From Bacillota bacterium (GTDB lineage: Bacteria > Bacillota > Dehalobacteriia > UBA4068), in contig JAUNBC010000019.1 of the NCBI GenBank assembly GCA_030527285.1, positions 1 through 33,481 on the forward strand: 33,481 nt of DNA, written 5' to 3'. The position numbers were made by a program, and so were the translations under genes. Below are positions 15,842-23,082 of this stretch, in pieces. How positions within the stretch are numbered: position 1 is the first letter of the stretch; each line of letters opens with the position of its first letter. The notes under the pieces were generated by a model, which was not told where the DNA came from, ran no database searches, and was given only the letters and a program-made list of their open reading frames with translations.

Positions 15842-16381
15842 ATGGGCAAGAGTATTTTGATCTTGAACGGCAGTCCGCGCAAGAACGGCAACAGCCGTCA
15901 GCTGTCGCTGCATTTCCAGCAGGGAGCGGAGGCCGCCGGTCATACGGTAAAGACGATAGAACTGGGCAACGCCAAGCTGAACGGCTGTCTGGCCTGCGAG
16001 TATTGCCGCCGTAACGCGCATCAATGCGTGCAAAAGGACGCGATGGCCGAGGTCTACGCCGCGATCAATGAGGCGGATACGATCGTCTTTTGCGCGCCGG
16101 TGTATTTTTACGGTCTGCCGGTGCAGATCAAGACCGTGTTTGACCGCTTGTTCGCTTACGGCCCCGAGTATTTGCGCCGCGATTGCCTGCTGCTGATGAC
16201 TGCCGGCGATACGGACGCCGCGGTATTCGGCGCTTGCGAGCTGAATTACAAATTGGCGCTGCTCGATTATCTGCATTGGCAGGATAAGGGCAGGATACTG
16301 GTTGCCGGCGTATATGAGCCGGGCGCGATCAAGGATAATCCGGCCTTGCAGCAGGCCTATGAGCTGGGCAAGAATCTCTAA
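15842..16381 (+). CDS. NADPH-dependent FMN reductase / flavodoxin-like oxidoreductase
   Basis: A 179-residue flavodoxin-fold protein. The FMN phosphate-binding loop is NGSPRKNGNSRQL (residues 9-21), and the second loop is FCAPVYFYGLPVQIKTVFDRL (about residues 83-103). CLACEYCRRNAHQCVQKD (about 49-66) is a cysteine-rich insert of the kind seen in iron-sulfur flavoproteins and related NAD(P)H oxidoreductases, although the compact C-x2-C spacing is only partly kept. It probably reduces flavin or small electrophiles in the cytoplasm, using FMN; the physiological partner is unknown. GGAGG lies 7 bases before the ATG. It is monocistronic, with its own promoter and a strong terminator. Confidence 0.83.
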   Translation: MGKSILILNGSPRKNGNSRQLSLHFQQGAEAAGHTVKTIELGNAKLNGCLACEYCRRNAHQCVQKDAMAEVYAAINEADTIVFCAPVYFYGLPVQIKTVFDRLFAYGPEYLRRDCLLLMTAGDTDAAVFGACELNYKLALLDYLHWQDKGRILVAGVYEPGAIKDNPALQQAYELGKNL

Positions 16382-16407
16382 ACCAGCGCCGCCGCCGATA
16401 GACGCGC

Positions 16408-16456
16408 ATAATAAATGAGAGCCAAGGGCGCGCCGCCCCGGGCTCTCTTTTATTAT
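16408..16456. terminator. bidirectional intrinsic terminator
   Basis: A core stem GAGAGCC (16417-16423) with GGCTCTC (16441-16447), extended by A/T pairing of ATAATAAA with TTTATTAT across one mismatch, and a GC-rich loop. It lies between the convergent FMN reductase gene and the ABC transporter genes, so both directions are served. Confidence 0.88.
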
Positions 16457-16463
16457 GCGTTGA

Positions 16464-17240
16464 TCATTGCGCTTTATTGCTGAGCATTTTGTCGAGGAAG
16501 GCGATGATGCGCGGATGCTCGGGATGGTCGAAGAACTGCTTGGGCGGACAATCGGCGACGATATTCTGATTGTCCATGAAGATCACGCGATCCGCCACCT
16601 CGCGGGCAAAACCCATTTCATGGGTGACGACCATCATCGTCATATGCTCGGCCGCCAATTGCTTGATCACGTCCAGCACCTCGCCGACCAGCTCGGGGTC
16701 GAGCGCGGAGGTGGGCTCGTCGAACAGCATGATGTCGGGATTCATCGCCAGCGCGCGGGCGATGGCTACGCGCTGCTTTTGCCCGCCGGAGAGCTTGGAG
16801 GGATAAGCGTCAGCCTTTTCCGCCAGCCCGACCCGCTCTAACTTGGCGCGGCCGATGCTCAGCGCGTCTTCCTTCTTCATTTTTTTGACGGTGAGCGGCG
16901 CTTCAATGATATTCTCCATAGTCGTCATATGCGGGAACAGGTTGAAGCTCTGGAATACCATGCCGGTCTTATTCAGCGTCGCTCGTACCTGCTCCTTGGG
17001 AGCGGCGTGCACGCCGGGGGTATCCACCGCCGTCACCACCACGCCCTCGATCTCGATCACGCCTTTGTCGATCTTTTCCAGCTGATTGATGCAGCGCAGC
17101 AGCGTGCTCTTGCCGGAGCCGGAGGGGCCGATAATGGCGATGATCTGCCCCTTTTCTACTTCCAGATCAACGCCGTTCAGCACGCATAACTGGCCGAAGC
17201 TCTTATGGATATTGGTCATGCGTATCATTATCTCACTCAT
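16464..17240 (-). CDS. polar amino acid ABC transporter, ATP-binding protein
   Basis: A 258-residue ATPase of the GlnQ/HisP family that powers uptake of a polar amino acid. Walker A is GPSGSGKST, the signature is [15 protein letters not shown], Walker B is [13 protein letters not shown], and the switch histidine is in VVTHEMGFA. The start at 17240 (MSEIMIRM) is preferred because AGAGGTGAAAG precedes it; an in-frame ATG 8 codons upstream lacks a site. An insert after Walker A ([18 protein letters not shown]) is slightly longer than in GlnQ. It is the last gene of the transporter set, 30 bases after a permease gene. The substrate (for example glutamate, glutamine, cystine or arginine) cannot be read from the sequence. 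Confidence 0.93.
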   Translation of the reverse strand: MSEIMIRMTNIHKSFGQLCVLNGVDLEVEKGQIIAIIGPSGSGKSTLLRCINQLEKIDKGVIEIEGVVVTAVDTPGVHAAPKEQVRATLNKTGMVFQSFNLFPHMTTMENIIEAPLTVKKMKKEDALSIGRAKLERVGLAEKADAYPSKLSGGQKQRVAIARALAMNPDIMLFDEPTSALDPELVGEVLDVIKQLAAEHMTMMVVTHEMGFAREVADRVIFMDNQNIVADCPPKQFFDHPEHPRIIAFLDKMLSNKAQ

Positions 17241-17270
17241 GCTTTCACCTCTTTTATTTATCACGGACTG

Positions 17271-17948
17271 TTAAAGGCTCACCGAATAACGCTTCTCCAA
17301 GCGGTTGAACACGATCACCAGTATTGAAGAGAATACCAGGTAGAAGATCAGAGCGACGATGTATGGCTCGATGGTAAAATCATATCCGGCGCGTCCGCTG
17401 GCGCGTCGCAGCAGGTCGTAGACCGCGATCGACGTCACTAACGAGGTATCCTTGAACAGGATGATCACCTCGGAGCAGGAGGGCGCGAGCACGCGGCGCA
17501 CCGTTTGCGGTACCACGACACGGCGCAGCGTCTGGAGAAAGGTCATGCCCAAAGCCTTGGAGGCCTCGAATTGTCCCTTGTCGATACTGATAAGGCCGCC
17601 GCGAATGATCTCCGCTTCATAGGCCGCCGCGGATAGCGTCATGATGATCACCGCCACCACTATGCCCTCCTGGAAGGTGATGCCGATATAGGGGAAACCA
17701 TAATAGACCAGCATCAACTGCAATACCAGCGGCGTGCCTCTGAACATCCATGTATAGACGCCCAATATGCTGCGTACCAGCTTGGGGCCGTAGGCTTTGA
17801 GGGCGGCGATGATGATGGCGATGAAAAACCCGCAGAACAGCACTATGCCGAAAATTTTCAGGGAGGTGAAGAAGCCATCCCAGATCTCCGGCATAAAACC
17901 GGCGATATAATCCCAAGAAATAGTAAAATCTATTGCGCAGATTGTCAT
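17271..17948 (-). CDS. polar amino acid ABC transporter, permease
   Basis: A 225-residue inner-membrane protein of the HisM/GlnP family, with about five hydrophobic segments. The cytoplasmic coupling motif reads EASKALGMTFLQTLRRVVVPQTVRR (split here as EASKALGMTF and LRRVVVPQ). The conserved YTWMFRGTPLVLQL segment lies near residue 65-78. GGGAGGGAG precedes the ATG. It follows the first permease by 15 bases, so the two probably form a heterodimeric channel with two copies of the ATPase. Confidence 0.92.
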   Translation of the reverse strand: MTICAIDFTISWDYIAGFMPEIWDGFFTSLKIFGIVLFCGFFIAIIIAALKAYGPKLVRSILGVYTWMFRGTPLVLQLMLVYYGFPYIGITFQEGIVVAVIIMTLSAAAYEAEIIRGGLISIDKGQFEASKALGMTFLQTLRRVVVPQTVRRVLAPSCSEVIILFKDTSLVTSIAVYDLLRRASGRAGYDFTIEPYIVALIFYLVFSSILVIVFNRLEKRYSVSL

Positions 17949-17963
17949 GGACTCCCTCCTCCC

Positions 17964-18668
17964 TTAATCGTATGAAGTGAAGCGTTTTTCCAGCCGGCCG
18001 AATAGCTTGACCAGCAGGCTGCTGAGCAACAAATAAACGATAAAACCATATATGTAGGGGATGATAGTATGATCCCGTTGCGTGATCTGATTGGCGACGC
18101 GCAGAATATCCTGCATGCCGATAACGGCGATTATGGCCACGTCCTTGACCAGATTGATGGCCTCGGAGCAGGCGGGAGGAATGGCGATGCGTATTGATTG
18201 AGGTATTATCACCCGCAGCATCATTCGCCCGCGCGGTATGCCCAGAGCATGGCAGGCCTCGTATTGGCCTTTGTCCACGGATTGAATGGCGCCGCGCATG
18301 ATCTCGGTGATATACGCGCCCATATTGAGCGTGAATACGATGACCGCGCCGAGTATATCCGGTATGATGACGCCGATATAGCGCAGGCCGAATTTCATGA
18401 TCATCAGTTGCAGCAGCAACGGCGTGCCGCGCCATGCCCAGGTATATACGCCCAGCAGTCCTTTTACCGGCGCGGGGCCGTTGGCCTTGACAATACCGAG
18501 GGCGAAGCCCAGCAGCAGCGCGGGCAATATAGTCAGGGCATAGATCATCAGCGTGGTGCCGAGCCCTTCCGACATCTGCGGCGTGATAAAAACTATGTAT
18601 TCGAAAATGTTCATCTCTATCAATGAGCCACCTAATGACACTGAGATGGCGGCAAAAGTCGGTTCCAA
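17964..18668 (-). CDS. polar amino acid ABC transporter, permease
   Basis: A 234-residue HisQ/GlnP-type permease, paralogous to the next gene. It has YTWAWRGTPLLLQL near residues 75-88 and the coupling loop EACHALGIPRGRMMLRVIIP (about 140-159). The start is TTG at 18668, chosen because GGAGG sits 7 bases upstream; the first internal ATG, 18 codons on, has no such site. It follows the binding-protein gene across a 146-base gap holding a strong terminator, so the membrane parts are probably made at a lower level than the binding protein. Confidence 0.91.
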   Translation of the reverse strand: MEPTFAAISVSLGGSLIEMNIFEYIVFITPQMSEGLGTTLMIYALTILPALLLGFALGIVKANGPAPVKGLLGVYTWAWRGTPLLLQLMIMKFGLRYIGVIIPDILGAVIVFTLNMGAYITEIMRGAIQSVDKGQYEACHALGIPRGRMMLRVIIPQSIRIAIPPACSEAINLVKDVAIIAVIGMQDILRVANQITQRDHTIIPYIYGFIVYLLLSSLLVKLFGRLEKRFTSYD

Positions 18669-18770
18669 AGGCGATCCTCCTTTCGTTCATTATTGATCCG
18701 AGCCGTGATATTATGCGATAATTGCGGTTTTATATAATAGCGTATTATTAAGAAAAAGTGCGGTTATAAG

Positions 18771-18800
18771 AAAACCGGCCCTAAAATAAGGGCCGGTTTT
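18771..18800 (-). terminator. intrinsic terminator after the binding-protein gene
   Basis: A perfect 12-bp stem AAAACCGGCCCT / AGGGCCGGTTTT with a 6-base loop, 15 bases after the binding-protein stop and before the permease genes. Partial readthrough here is a common way to make excess binding protein. The A/T ends make it work in either direction. Confidence 0.9.
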
Positions 18801-18814
18801 CGCGCAGGCAAACA

Positions 18815-19657
18815 TTAGATGACGATATCCTCGCCGAACCATTTGATGCTGATCTCGGCGGCGGTACCGTCGGCCTTCAAAGCGTTCATCGCTTCATTGA
18901 GCTTATCGGTCCAGGCGTCGTCTTCCTTACGCACGCCGATAGCCATTTGCTCGCTGGCGAAGTTCTCCTCGAGCACGGTGTAAGCGCCGGGGGATTTGAC
19001 GTTGAAATCGCCATAGAAAGCGATACCATCGATGACCACGGCGTCAAGACGGCCGGCGTCCAGATCCATCATCGCGGCGGTGAAAGTGTCGTATTCCTTC
19101 AATTCGCCAAAGCTGGCTTTGGTATCCGGGTCGTTGTCCAAAGCGGCGATGGTGGAGCTGCCCATTTGCGTGCCGACGATCTTACCGGCCATATCAGCCT
19201 TGGTGGCGATATCGGAACCGGCCGGAACAACGATGATCTGATCGCTGTTGACATAGGGCTCGCTGACGTCGATCTGCTGCAGGCGCTCCTCGGTGACGCT
19301 CATGCCGTTCCAGATGCAGTCGATCTCGCCGCTGGTCAGGCTGGTGATAACGGTAGCCCATACCACGGGTTTGAGCTCAACGCTAACGCCTAAGTACTCG
19401 GCTACGGCATTAGCCATGTCGATATCGAAGCCGACTATCTCATTGTTCTCATCGCGGAAGCCCATAGGCGGGAAGCTGTCGTCCAAGCCCAGAATGAAGT
19501 AGCCCTGCTCTTGGATACGGGTCCAGGAATCATCCGCGCTCTCGGCGGCGGGATCCTCAACGGCGGGATCCTCTGCCGCAGCGGGTTCCTCCGCGGCGCA
19601 GGCGGCAAAAGCAAATACCAGCATTAACGCCAACATTATGATCATAAGCTTTTTCAT
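18815..19657 (-). CDS. polar amino acid ABC transporter, substrate-binding lipoprotein
   Basis: A 280-residue solute-binding protein of family 3. Residues 1-19 form a lipoprotein signal peptide, with Cys20 as the lipid anchor (FAAC, a slightly non-standard lipobox), followed by an acidic Ala/Glu/Pro-rich linker (about 21-45). The ligand-binding core has GLDDSFPPMGFRDENNEIVG, FDIDMANAVAEYLGV, VEL-type second strand, WNGMSVTEER and the Arg/Asp ligand residues expected for alpha-amino acids. It is exported and tethered outside the membrane. GGAGGA precedes the ATG. A sigma-A promoter with an adjoining inverted repeat lies upstream, so supply of the substrate probably controls expression. Confidence 0.92.
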   Translation of the reverse strand: MKKLMIIMLALMLVFAFAACAAEEPAAAEDPAVEDPAAESADDSWTRIQEQGYFILGLDDSFPPMGFRDENNEIVGFDIDMANAVAEYLGVSVELKPVVWATVITSLTSGEIDCIWNGMSVTEERLQQIDVSEPYVNSDQIIVVPAGSDIATKADMAGKIVGTQMGSSTIAALDNDPDTKASFGELKEYDTFTAAMMDLDAGRLDAVVIDGIAFYGDFNVKSPGAYTVLEENFASEQMAIGVRKEDDAWTDKLNEAMNALKADGTAAEISIKWFGEDIVI

Positions 19658-19685
19658 TCGTTCTCCTCCTTTTTGTTCTTCTTAA

Positions 19686-19719
19686 TATATGCAATATGCG
19701 TGTTTGCATATTGCATATA
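19686..19719 (-). promoter_or_regulatory. inverted repeat at the binding-protein transcription start
   Basis: A perfect 14-bp-arm inverted repeat, TATATGCAATATGC (19686-19699) and GCATATTGCATATA (19706-19719), with a 6-base centre. It starts immediately downstream of the -10 on the - strand, so it covers the start of transcription. It fits a repressor operator; it could also fold at the 5' end of the mRNA, but it lacks a T run and is AT-rich. Confidence 0.75.
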
Positions 19720-19720
19720 A

Positions 19721-19749
19721 ATTATACACTACGCGATGATGAAAAGCAA
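19721..19749 (-). promoter_or_regulatory. sigma-A promoter of the amino acid transporter genes
   Basis: On the - strand TTGCTT (19744-19749), 17 bases, TATAAT (19721-19726). The -10 is perfect and is followed at once by the inverted repeat. Confidence 0.83.
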
Positions 19750-19984
19750 TAGGCAATGTTGCTGCCTTTGGATGCAGACCATCATATACGGCGGTATATA
19801 ATACCAGCTAAAGACGATAATATATAGTTCAGGCCGACTATGGCGCGGCTTTTAGCGGCAGCGCGCACAATGCGCGGCGGCGGCAAAAGCCGCCGCGTGA
19901 ATGCAAAACTTGTCGCCGTTGGTATAAATTGCGCTAATCGGCAAACAATATGCTCAACGTCATCGTTTACAACGGAGGATAGGG
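19750..19984. other. intergenic region with GC-rich hairpin upstream of spoVT
   Basis: This 235-base stretch has no gene. It contains a stable hairpin, GCGGCGGC (19877-19884), loop AAAA, GCCGCCGC (19889-19896), without a T run, so it is not a typical terminator. TGG followed by TATAAA (19920-19928) is an extended -10 for spoVT, with no good sigma-A -35; a sporulation sigma factor might read it, but I cannot identify one with confidence. Confidence 0.4.
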
Positions 19985-20545
19985 ATGAAAGCGACAGGGA
20001 TAGTGCGCAGGATAGATGATCTGGGCCGCGTGGTGATACCCAAGGAGATCAGGCGAAATATGAAGCTCAGGGATGGCGACCCGCTGGAAATTTTTGTCAA
20101 TCGCGAGGGGGAGATCATCCTTAAAAAGTATTCGCCGATCGGCGAGCTGGCCAATTTTGCCCGCGAATACGCGGATTCGATCTGCGAAACGCTGAATAAG
20201 CCGGTGCTGATCGCCGACCGCGACAGCATCGTCGCCGTGTCCGGCGTAGCCAAGAAGGACTTTCTTGGCAAGGCCATCGGTCATGCGGTGGAGCGTTCGA
20301 TGGAGGAGCGGCGCGGTATGCTCAACAATTATCAGGAGCAGACGGCGGCCGACGGCGGCGCGATCATCGCCGAGGATAATGGCGAGGACAGCTATCGCTT
20401 CAAAAGCGAGGTGATCATGCCGATCATCGCCGCCGGCGACCCGATCGGCGCGGTGATCATCTGCGGCCGCGATAATTCCGGCGACGTCGAGCGCAAGGTG
20501 GCGCAGAGCGCGGCGGGGGTGCTGGCGCGGCAGATGGAGCAATAA
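19985..20545 (+). CDS. spoVT: stage V sporulation protein T, AbrB-family regulator
   Basis: A 186-residue protein, near the length of Bacillus SpoVT. Residues 1-50 are the AbrB swapped-hairpin DNA-binding domain (MKATGIVRRIDDLGRVVIPK, IRRNMKLRDGDPLEIF). Residues about 55-186 form a GAF-like domain. SpoVT tunes forespore gene expression late in sporulation. GGAGGATAGGG precedes the ATG. It is the first gene of a block whose order matches the Bacillus spoVT-to-yabR region, although the membrane protein gene yabM found there is missing. A terminator follows, so it is probably transcribed alone. Confidence 0.93.
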   Translation: MKATGIVRRIDDLGRVVIPKEIRRNMKLRDGDPLEIFVNREGEIILKKYSPIGELANFAREYADSICETLNKPVLIADRDSIVAVSGVAKKDFLGKAIGHAVERSMEERRGMLNNYQEQTAADGGAIIAEDNGEDSYRFKSEVIMPIIAAGDPIGAVIICGRDNSGDVERKVAQSAAGVLARQMEQ

Positions 20546-20589
20546 CGAATACCGCGCGAGCCGTCAAACCGTCCATAAACGGCGCTTTG

Positions 20590-20619
20590 AAAAAACCCTT
20601 CCAAACGGCGGGGTTTTTT
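20590..20619 (+). terminator. intrinsic terminator after spoVT
   Basis: AAAAAACCC (20590-20598) pairs with GGGTTTTTT (20611-20619) around a 12-base loop. The GC part is short, so efficiency may be moderate. Confidence 0.62.
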
Positions 20620-20645
20620 GTTATCATAGAGCCGAGGTGTTGCAG

Positions 20646-21446
20646 ATGACCAACGATAACGCAAAATGGCGGCTGCTGATCGACGTGATGGCGCGGCTGC
20701 GCGGTGAAAACGGCTGCCCATGGGACTTGGAGCAGGATCACCATTCGCTGAAGAAATATTTGCTCGAGGAAGCCTATGAGGTGCTGGACGCTATCGACGC
20801 CGCCGATGACGCGGCGTTATGCGACGAGCTGGGAGACGTGCTGCTGCAGGTGGTTTTCCATGCGCGGCTGGCCGAGGAGCGCGGCGCTTTCGCCATCGAC
20901 GATGTGCTGGACGCGGTCAATTCCAAGATGATACGCCGGCATCCGCACGTTTTCGGCAGCGATACGGCCGACGACGCGAAGGCGGTGCTGCACAGCTGGG
21001 AGCTGATCAAGGCCGAGGAAAAGCGCGGTAAAACGAACGCCGGCAAGCCCGCGCGCATCATGCAGCTCAATGACAATCTGCCGGCGCTGATGCTGGCGCA
21101 GAAGGCGCAGGATAAAGCGGCCAGAGTCGGCTTCGATTGGCCGGACGCCAGCGGCGCGCGCGCCAAGGTGGACGAGGAATTGCAGGAGTTGGCGGCGGCG
21201 GGCAGCGCGGAGCAGCGGCGCGATGAGTTCGGCGATCTGCTGTTCTCCGTGGTCAATATGGCGCGCTTTGCCGGTATCGACGCCGAGGACGCGCTGCGCC
21301 ATGCCGCACATAAATTCTGCCGCCGCTTCGATTACGTTGAGCGGCGGGTACAGGAGCAGGGCGGCGCATGGAGCAATTATGACTTAGCCGCGCTCGACCG
21401 CTTCTGGAACGAGGCCAAGGAGGACGAAGCGCATGAGATTGGATAA
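20646..21446 (+). CDS. mazG: MazG nucleoside triphosphate pyrophosphohydrolase
   Basis: A 266-residue protein with two tandem MazG domains, like the E. coli enzyme. It hydrolyses nucleoside triphosphates to monophosphates and pyrophosphate, cleaning the pool of aberrant nucleotides. The first domain has LEEAYEVLDAI and DELGDVLLQVVFHARL (metal-binding Glu/Asp, about residues 39-80); the second has KVDEELQELAAA and DEFGDLLFSVVNMARF (about 177-210). The ATG at 20646 has GAGGTG 6 bases upstream; a GTG three codons earlier would lie within that site. Bacillus YabN at this locus has an extra N-terminal methylase-like domain, which is absent here. It overlaps the next gene by 14 bases. Confidence 0.93.
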   Translation: MTNDNAKWRLLIDVMARLRGENGCPWDLEQDHHSLKKYLLEEAYEVLDAIDAADDAALCDELGDVLLQVVFHARLAEERGAFAIDDVLDAVNSKMIRRHPHVFGSDTADDAKAVLHSWELIKAEEKRGKTNAGKPARIMQLNDNLPALMLAQKAQDKAARVGFDWPDASGARAKVDEELQELAAAGSAEQRRDEFGDLLFSVVNMARFAGIDAEDALRHAAHKFCRRFDYVERRVQEQGGAWSNYDLAALDRFWNEAKEDEAHEIG

Positions 21447-21732
21447 ATACCTCAAGGTCAGCCGCATCATCAAGCGCCGTACCGTGGCCAAGGAGGTCTG
21501 CGAGGCCGGCCGCATCAGCGTCAACGGTCATCGCGCTAAGGCCGGCAGCGAGATCAAGACCGGCGATATTTTACGCATCGCCTATGGCGGCCGGCTGATC
21601 GAGGCGCGCGTGGAAAAGCTGGCCGAGAGCATGCGCAGCGAGTTGGCGGCGGAGATGTATACGATACTGAGCGAACAGCGCATAGAACAAGAACCGGAGC
21701 CGGAGCCGGAGAATGACTTAGGGCGTACTTAG
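21433..21732 (+). CDS. rqcP: RqcP/YabO, S4-domain ribosome quality-control factor
   Basis: A 99-residue S4-domain protein (MRLDKYLKVSRIIKRRTVAK, AGRISVNGHRAKAGSEIKTGD, YGGRLIEARV). In Bacillus, RqcP binds stalled 50S-peptidyl-tRNA complexes with RqcH and supports alanine tailing of stuck chains. Location between mazG and yabP agrees with yabO. The start overlaps the end of mazG, so translation is coupled. The last residues, a Glu/Pro tail followed by Leu-Gly-Arg-Thr and the stop, run into the left terminal repeat of an inserted element, so the extreme C-terminus appears to come from that element. Confidence 0.92.
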   Translation: MRLDKYLKVSRIIKRRTVAKEVCEAGRISVNGHRAKAGSEIKTGDILRIAYGGRLIEARVEKLAESMRSELAAEMYTILSEQRIEQEPEPEPENDLGRT

Positions 21733-21978
21733 GCGGCGCGCCTTAGGGTTACGTCGTTTCTGCGGCGGCTCTTTCGGCGCAGTGCGGCGTTGCAAATGCT
21801 CACAATAGGCTCCGTCTATTGCTGCGCTTTGCGCCTTGCCCTGCGCCAAAATTTCTCGCCGCAGAAATACTGCGTAGTTTTCCGCATAAGAAAAAGCCCT
21901 GTTTGCACAGGGATTTTCGAACAAGTTGCGGAAAACCGACGCCTCCCTAAGTTGCACCGCCTTTAGGCGGTACGCCCT
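21720..21978. mobile_element. MITE-like element with terminal inverted repeats
   Basis: A 259-base stretch between rqcP and yabP, which are neighbours in Bacillus. Its ends share three blocks in the same order: AGGGCGTAC, AGGCGG, CTTAGGG. On the left they lie at 21720-21728, 21731-21736 and 21742-21748; on the right, read on the other strand, at 21978-21970, then the AGGCGG block (complement within 21950s-60s), then 21951-21945. Inside are nested inverted repeats and a small hairpin. It encodes no transposase. A GTG-initiated 79-codon reading frame on the - strand (21957-21718) has no ribosome binding site and no recognisable domain, so I do not call it a gene. A clear target duplication is not visible. 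Confidence 0.62.
21750..21876. repeat. long imperfect palindrome inside the element
   Basis: Nested inverted repeats share one centre near 21812: TACG/CGTA (21750 and 21873), TTTCTGCGGCG/CGCCGCAGAAA (21757-21767 and 21857-21867), GGCGCAG/CTGCGCC (21776-21782 and 21841-21847), GGCG/CGCC (21785 and 21832) and CAATAG/CTATTG (21803-21808 and 21816-21821). DNA or RNA could fold into one stem of about 60 pairs with small bulges. A separate hairpin CCCTGT/ACAGGG lies at 21897-21912, with T-rich sequence on both sides. Confidence 0.75.
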
Positions 21979-22070
21979 TTTCTGTGCTTTGAAGCCATAG
22001 TATTTTTATCCTATATAGAACGACCAAGCCCAAGGCGCGCCGCCGCGGACTTTTTTTATTTGCTTGCGTT

Positions 22071-22097
22071 ATAGACCATGCCCGGACGACATAGGTT
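22071..22097 (+). promoter_or_regulatory. possible sigma-E-type promoter for yabP-yabQ
   Basis: ATA (22071-22073) in TTATAG and CATAGGTT (22090-22097) are spaced about as in mother-cell sigma-E promoters (ATA ... CATA). yabP and yabQ homologues belong to the sigma-E regulon in Bacillus. The match is partial and there is no good sigma-A alternative in the gap. Confidence 0.35.
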
Positions 22098-22121
22098 GTG
22101 GTGAGAAGGAGGTATGGCACT

Positions 22122-22412
22122 ATGGCCGAGGGCAAGGAATGCAGCCAAAAGCTGCTGTTAGAGGAGCGGCGCGAGCTGTATATTTGCGGCGTGTCCAATG
22201 TTGAGAGCTTCGACGAGCAGCGCATCGAATTAGCGGCGGTATTGGGCGGTATCGTTATCGGCGGCGCGGGAATGAAAATAGCCGCGCTCGATCTTGACGA
22301 GGGCAAGATCACCATTACCGGGCAGATCGACAGCATCGTCTACGGGCAGAGCCGCGAGCAAAAGAGCCTGCAGCACAAGGGCAAAAACATGCTCGGCCGC
22401 ATACTCAGATAA
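22122..22412 (+). CDS. yabP: sporulation protein YabP
   Basis: A 96-residue protein of the YabP/YqfC family (SQKLLLEERRELYICGVSNV, FDEQRIELAAVLGGIVIGG, AALDLDEGKITITGQID). Family members are made in the mother cell and are needed for efficient spore formation; they have a small beta-sheet fold and no membrane segment. The ATG at 22122 is preferred over an upstream GTG because AAGGAGG lies 9 bases before it. Its stop overlaps the yabQ start by one base (TAATG), so the pair is coupled. Confidence 0.9.
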   Translation: MAEGKECSQKLLLEERRELYICGVSNVESFDEQRIELAAVLGGIVIGGAGMKIAALDLDEGKITITGQIDSIVYGQSREQKSLQHKGKNMLGRILR

Positions 22413-22906
22413 TGGCGCAAAACGCTCTTTTGTGGCAGCAGCTATGGCAAATGGGCGCGGCGCTGCTGGCCGGTGCGGCGCTGGCTTTTTGCTATGACGT
22501 TTATCGCGCGCTGCAACCGGCAGGGCGGCGGCCTGCTCGCGCCTATATCGCCGGCGACGCGTTGTTCGCCGTTTGCGGCGCGTTGCTGCTGAGCCTGCTG
22601 TGGCTGCTGCTGGATGGCGGCGGCCTGCGCGCGGCGGTGCTATTGTGGCTGGGCGGCGGCGCCTGGCTGTACCGGCGGGCGCTGGGCGGGCGATTGCTGC
22701 TGCTCAGGCGCGGACGGAAGGCGCGGCGGCGCAAGCGCGTCAAACAGGAGTCGCGCTTGGAAAAGCTGCTGCTGCGGGCGGCGATAGCCGTGCGGCGGCG
22801 GCACAGGCTGCGGCGGCTGCGTCAAGCCGAGCGGCGCGAGAAAAGGACGGCGGAGCTGCGGCTTAGACAGGAACAGCAGGCGGAGGATGATGCGGCGGGA
22901 GAATAA
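22412..22906 (+). CDS. yabQ: sporulation protein YabQ (membrane)
   Basis: A 164-residue protein. Three hydrophobic segments lie near residues 11-29, 46-67 and 71-89, followed by a very basic Arg-rich tail (95-150) and an acidic end. FCYDVYRAL just after the first membrane segment is the family hallmark. YabQ is a mother-cell membrane protein needed for the spore cortex. It starts in the stop codon of yabP. Beyond the membrane part the sequence is low-complexity Arg/Ala/Leu, in keeping with high GC content, so the tail is less reliable for homology. Confidence 0.87.
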   Translation: MAQNALLWQQLWQMGAALLAGAALAFCYDVYRALQPAGRRPARAYIAGDALFAVCGALLLSLLWLLLDGGGLRAAVLLWLGGGAWLYRRALGGRLLLLRRGRKARRRKRVKQESRLEKLLLRAAIAVRRRHRLRRLRQAERREKRTAELRLRQEQQAEDDAAGE

Positions 22907-22910
22907 TGAT

Positions 22911-22940
22911 TACAAATTGTTATTTTGTAGTAAATTTGTA
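22911..22940 (+). promoter_or_regulatory. inverted repeat upstream of the HTH/divIC promoter
   Basis: TACAAATT (22911-22918) and AATTTGTA (22933-22940) form a perfect 8-bp-arm repeat with a 14-base centre, ending one base before the -35. The position suits an activator or repressor site; the small HTH protein encoded just downstream could bind it. Confidence 0.5.
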
Positions 22941-22941
22941 G

Positions 22942-22970
22942 TTGATTTGTCCACAAAAAGTTGATATAAT
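22942..22970 (+). promoter_or_regulatory. sigma-A promoter for the HTH gene and divIC
   Basis: TTGATT (22942-22947), 17 bases, TATAAT (22965-22970). It gives a leader of about 105 bases before the HTH start codon at 23083. Confidence 0.85.
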
Positions 22971-22978
22971 GTGGATAA
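22947..22978. promoter_or_regulatory. two facing DnaA-box-like sites over the promoter
   Basis: TGTGGATAA (22970-22978) is the exact complement of the canonical DnaA box TTATCCACA. TTGTCCACA (22947-22955) differs from the box by one base and faces it. Together they bracket the region from the -35 to just after the -10, as expected if DnaA regulated the promoter. Confidence 0.55.
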
Positions 22979-23082
22979 ATAATGCTGGCGGCGTAGTCGT
23001 CATTATCATTTCAATGCGCAAAACCGGCGTTTTTGCCGCGGCCGGCGTATTGATTTGGGCGCTGTCCGGCGGGGGACGAGCT

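Noticed and set aside
21718..21957. A 79-codon - strand open frame between rqcP and yabP
   Set aside because: It begins with GTG without a ribosome binding site and lies wholly within the inverted-repeat element. No domain is recognisable.
22947..22978. Replication origin
   Set aside because: Only two DnaA-like boxes, no AT-rich unwinding region, and no dnaA or dnaN nearby. A promoter-control role is more plausible.
22942..23082. N-terminal extension of the small HTH protein (start at 22942 or 23014)
   Set aside because: The earliest start lies in the -35 of the promoter, and neither start has a ribosome binding site; the ATG at 23083 does.
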